From Rickettsia typhi (GTDB lineage Bacteria > Pseudomonadota > Alphaproteobacteria > Rickettsiales > Rickettsiaceae): a stretch of 8,793 nucleotides of DNA. Of this stretch, positions 7,869 through 8,793 are shown one piece after another. The translations under genes were made by a program, and so were the position numbers. Where the stretch lies: assembly GCA_945878545.1 (NCBI GenBank), contig CAMCTQ010000047.1, positions 1 through 8,793 on the forward strand. Direction: 5' to 3'. The stretch's first letter is position 1. Every line of letters starts with the position of its first letter. The notes below the pieces were generated by a model. The model had not been told where the DNA came from. It worked only from the letters and a program-made list of their open reading frames with translations, and ran no database searches.

Positions 7869-8793
7869 ATGTCGAAATTAAAATTTATTATTTATTTTAT
7901 TTGTATTACACTCCTGCATAATCCTGCTTTTGCATCAGAAGATGGGGATAAAAAAATTGTCAAAATTGCTGCTGGTAGCATATTAGAAGGGTACTATTTT
8001 ATTGGGCTCCGATTATGCAGGTACATAACAGAATCTAACAATGGTATACGTTGTGAAGTTATACCTACAACAGGTACTCTCGAAAATATAGCTCTTTTGC
8101 AAAACGAAGAAGTGGATTTTGCTTTTGCGCAAGGAAATCTAGCCGTAGATTCTTACAAAGGTAAGGGGTATTTTATTGACTCTAAACCATTCCAGGATAT
8201 GGTTCAGCTCCTTAGGCTTCATGATGAAGCTTTTACCGTAATTGCTAAGGATAAAGATAAGATCCTTGTGTTCGGAGACTTAGATGGTAAGAAAATATCG
8301 AACGGTCCTAGAAATTCGGATAGTACTATTGCTTATGTAGCTCTTTCTTCTTATTATGACTTTAAAAAAGAACCAGAAGATATAGAAATGGCTCATGAAG
8401 AATATGCCCATCAATTTTGTAATGGTAAAATTGATGCTGTGATTTTAATGACTGGTCATCCTAATGCTTTAGTCAATCATATTACTCATGCTTGTGAATC
8501 TGATTTTGTTAGTATTGAAAGTGATAAAATTGATGAGCTTGTTAAGAACAACACAGCTTTTAAAAGATATACGATTGATGAAAGAGGGTATCCTGGCATC
8601 AACAGAAGTGAACAAACAGTAGCTGCATCTTCCATTTTTATTACAAGAAAATCTGTTTCAAAAGAAATTGTTTCGAATCTTATGGCTTATTTAAAAGATA
8701 GAATTGATCAATTTAAATTATCAGACCCATTGTTATATGATTTAGATAAAGACCACTTTACAACCGGGTTTGTTTTACCCGGAATTAATGCCA
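7869..8793 (+). CDS. TAXI-family TRAP solute-binding protein (3' end outside window)
   Basis: The first 308 codons of a periplasmic binding protein are open to the right edge; about 20 residues are probably missing. Residues 1-22 form a Sec signal peptide with a Lys-rich start, a hydrophobic core and an AFA|SE cleavage site after Ala22; there is no lipobox. The mature part follows the TAXI (NMT1-like) pattern: KIAAGSILEGYYFIG near 32-46, TTGTLENIALL at 67-77, DFAFAQGN at 83-90, and FGDLDGKKISNGPRNSDS at 135-152. The closing TTGFVLPGINA precedes the usual His-Pro-Gly tail. Characterised members bind small carboxylates or glutamate and deliver them to a DctQM-type TRAP permease; no such permease gene is in the window. 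The gene starts 10 nt after the symporter stop with no clear ribosome-binding site, suggesting one transcript. Confidence 0.85.
   Translation, partial: MSKLKFIIYFICITLLHNPAFASEDGDKKIVKIAAGSILEGYYFIGLRLCRYITESNNGIRCEVIPTTGTLENIALLQNEEVDFAFAQGNLAVDSYKGKGYFIDSKPFQDMVQLLRLHDEAFTVIAKDKDKILVFGDLDGKKISNGPRNSDSTIAYVALSSYYDFKKEPEDIEMAHEEYAHQFCNGKIDAVILMTGHPNALVNHITHACESDFVSIESDKIDELVKNNTAFKRYTIDERGYPGINRSEQTVAASSIFITRKSVSKEIVSNLMAYLKDRIDQFKLSDPLLYDLDKDHFTTGFVLPGINA

Overview
The window is an AT-rich, single-strand-biased bacterial segment in which every supported gene reads on the + strand. Tryptophan is encoded by TGG and TGA is used as a stop, so the ordinary bacterial code applies. The F1 ATP synthase genes form a stand-alone cluster in the order delta-alpha-gamma-beta-epsilon, with no F0 genes beside them, which is the usual alphaproteobacterial arrangement. 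Together with the low GC, a ProP-like transporter, a glutamate/dicarboxylate symporter and a TAXI-type binding protein, this suggests a Rickettsiales-like intracellular alphaproteobacterium. That assignment is inferred from content and was not tested by phylogeny.

Layout: (1) 2-421 is the 3' end of an MHS-family (ProP-like) transporter gene cut by the window edge. (2) 422-556 is a short intergenic region with a candidate sigma70 promoter. (3) 557-5777 is atpH-atpA-atpG-[tautomerase]-atpD-atpC. It is interrupted between atpG and atpD by a 70-residue 4-oxalocrotonate-tautomerase-family gene, the least expected element here. (4) 5781-6517 holds queD, which starts with GTG 3 nt after atpC and in the same frame, and cutA, which overlaps queD by ATGA. 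Both look like downstream members of the atp transcription unit. (5) 6518-6649 carries a terminator-like hairpin plus T run, a second smaller hairpin and a weak candidate promoter. (6) 6650-7858 is a glutamate/dicarboxylate symporter gene. It is followed 10 nt later by a TAXI-family periplasmic solute-binding protein gene that runs off the right edge (7869-8793).

Functionally, the five atp genes encode the whole soluble F1 head. QueD acts in 7-deazaguanine (queuosine) or pterin metabolism, CutA is a small trimeric protein of uncertain role, and the last two genes form a nutrient-uptake pair. All the complete genes appear intact, with the family motifs present. I found no mobile element, CRISPR array, RNA gene, large repeat or clearly new system. 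The observations worth checking are the tautomerase inside the F1 operon, the tight atpC-queD-cutA coupling, the symporter/TAXI pairing, and substitutions in the symporter and the beta subunit.
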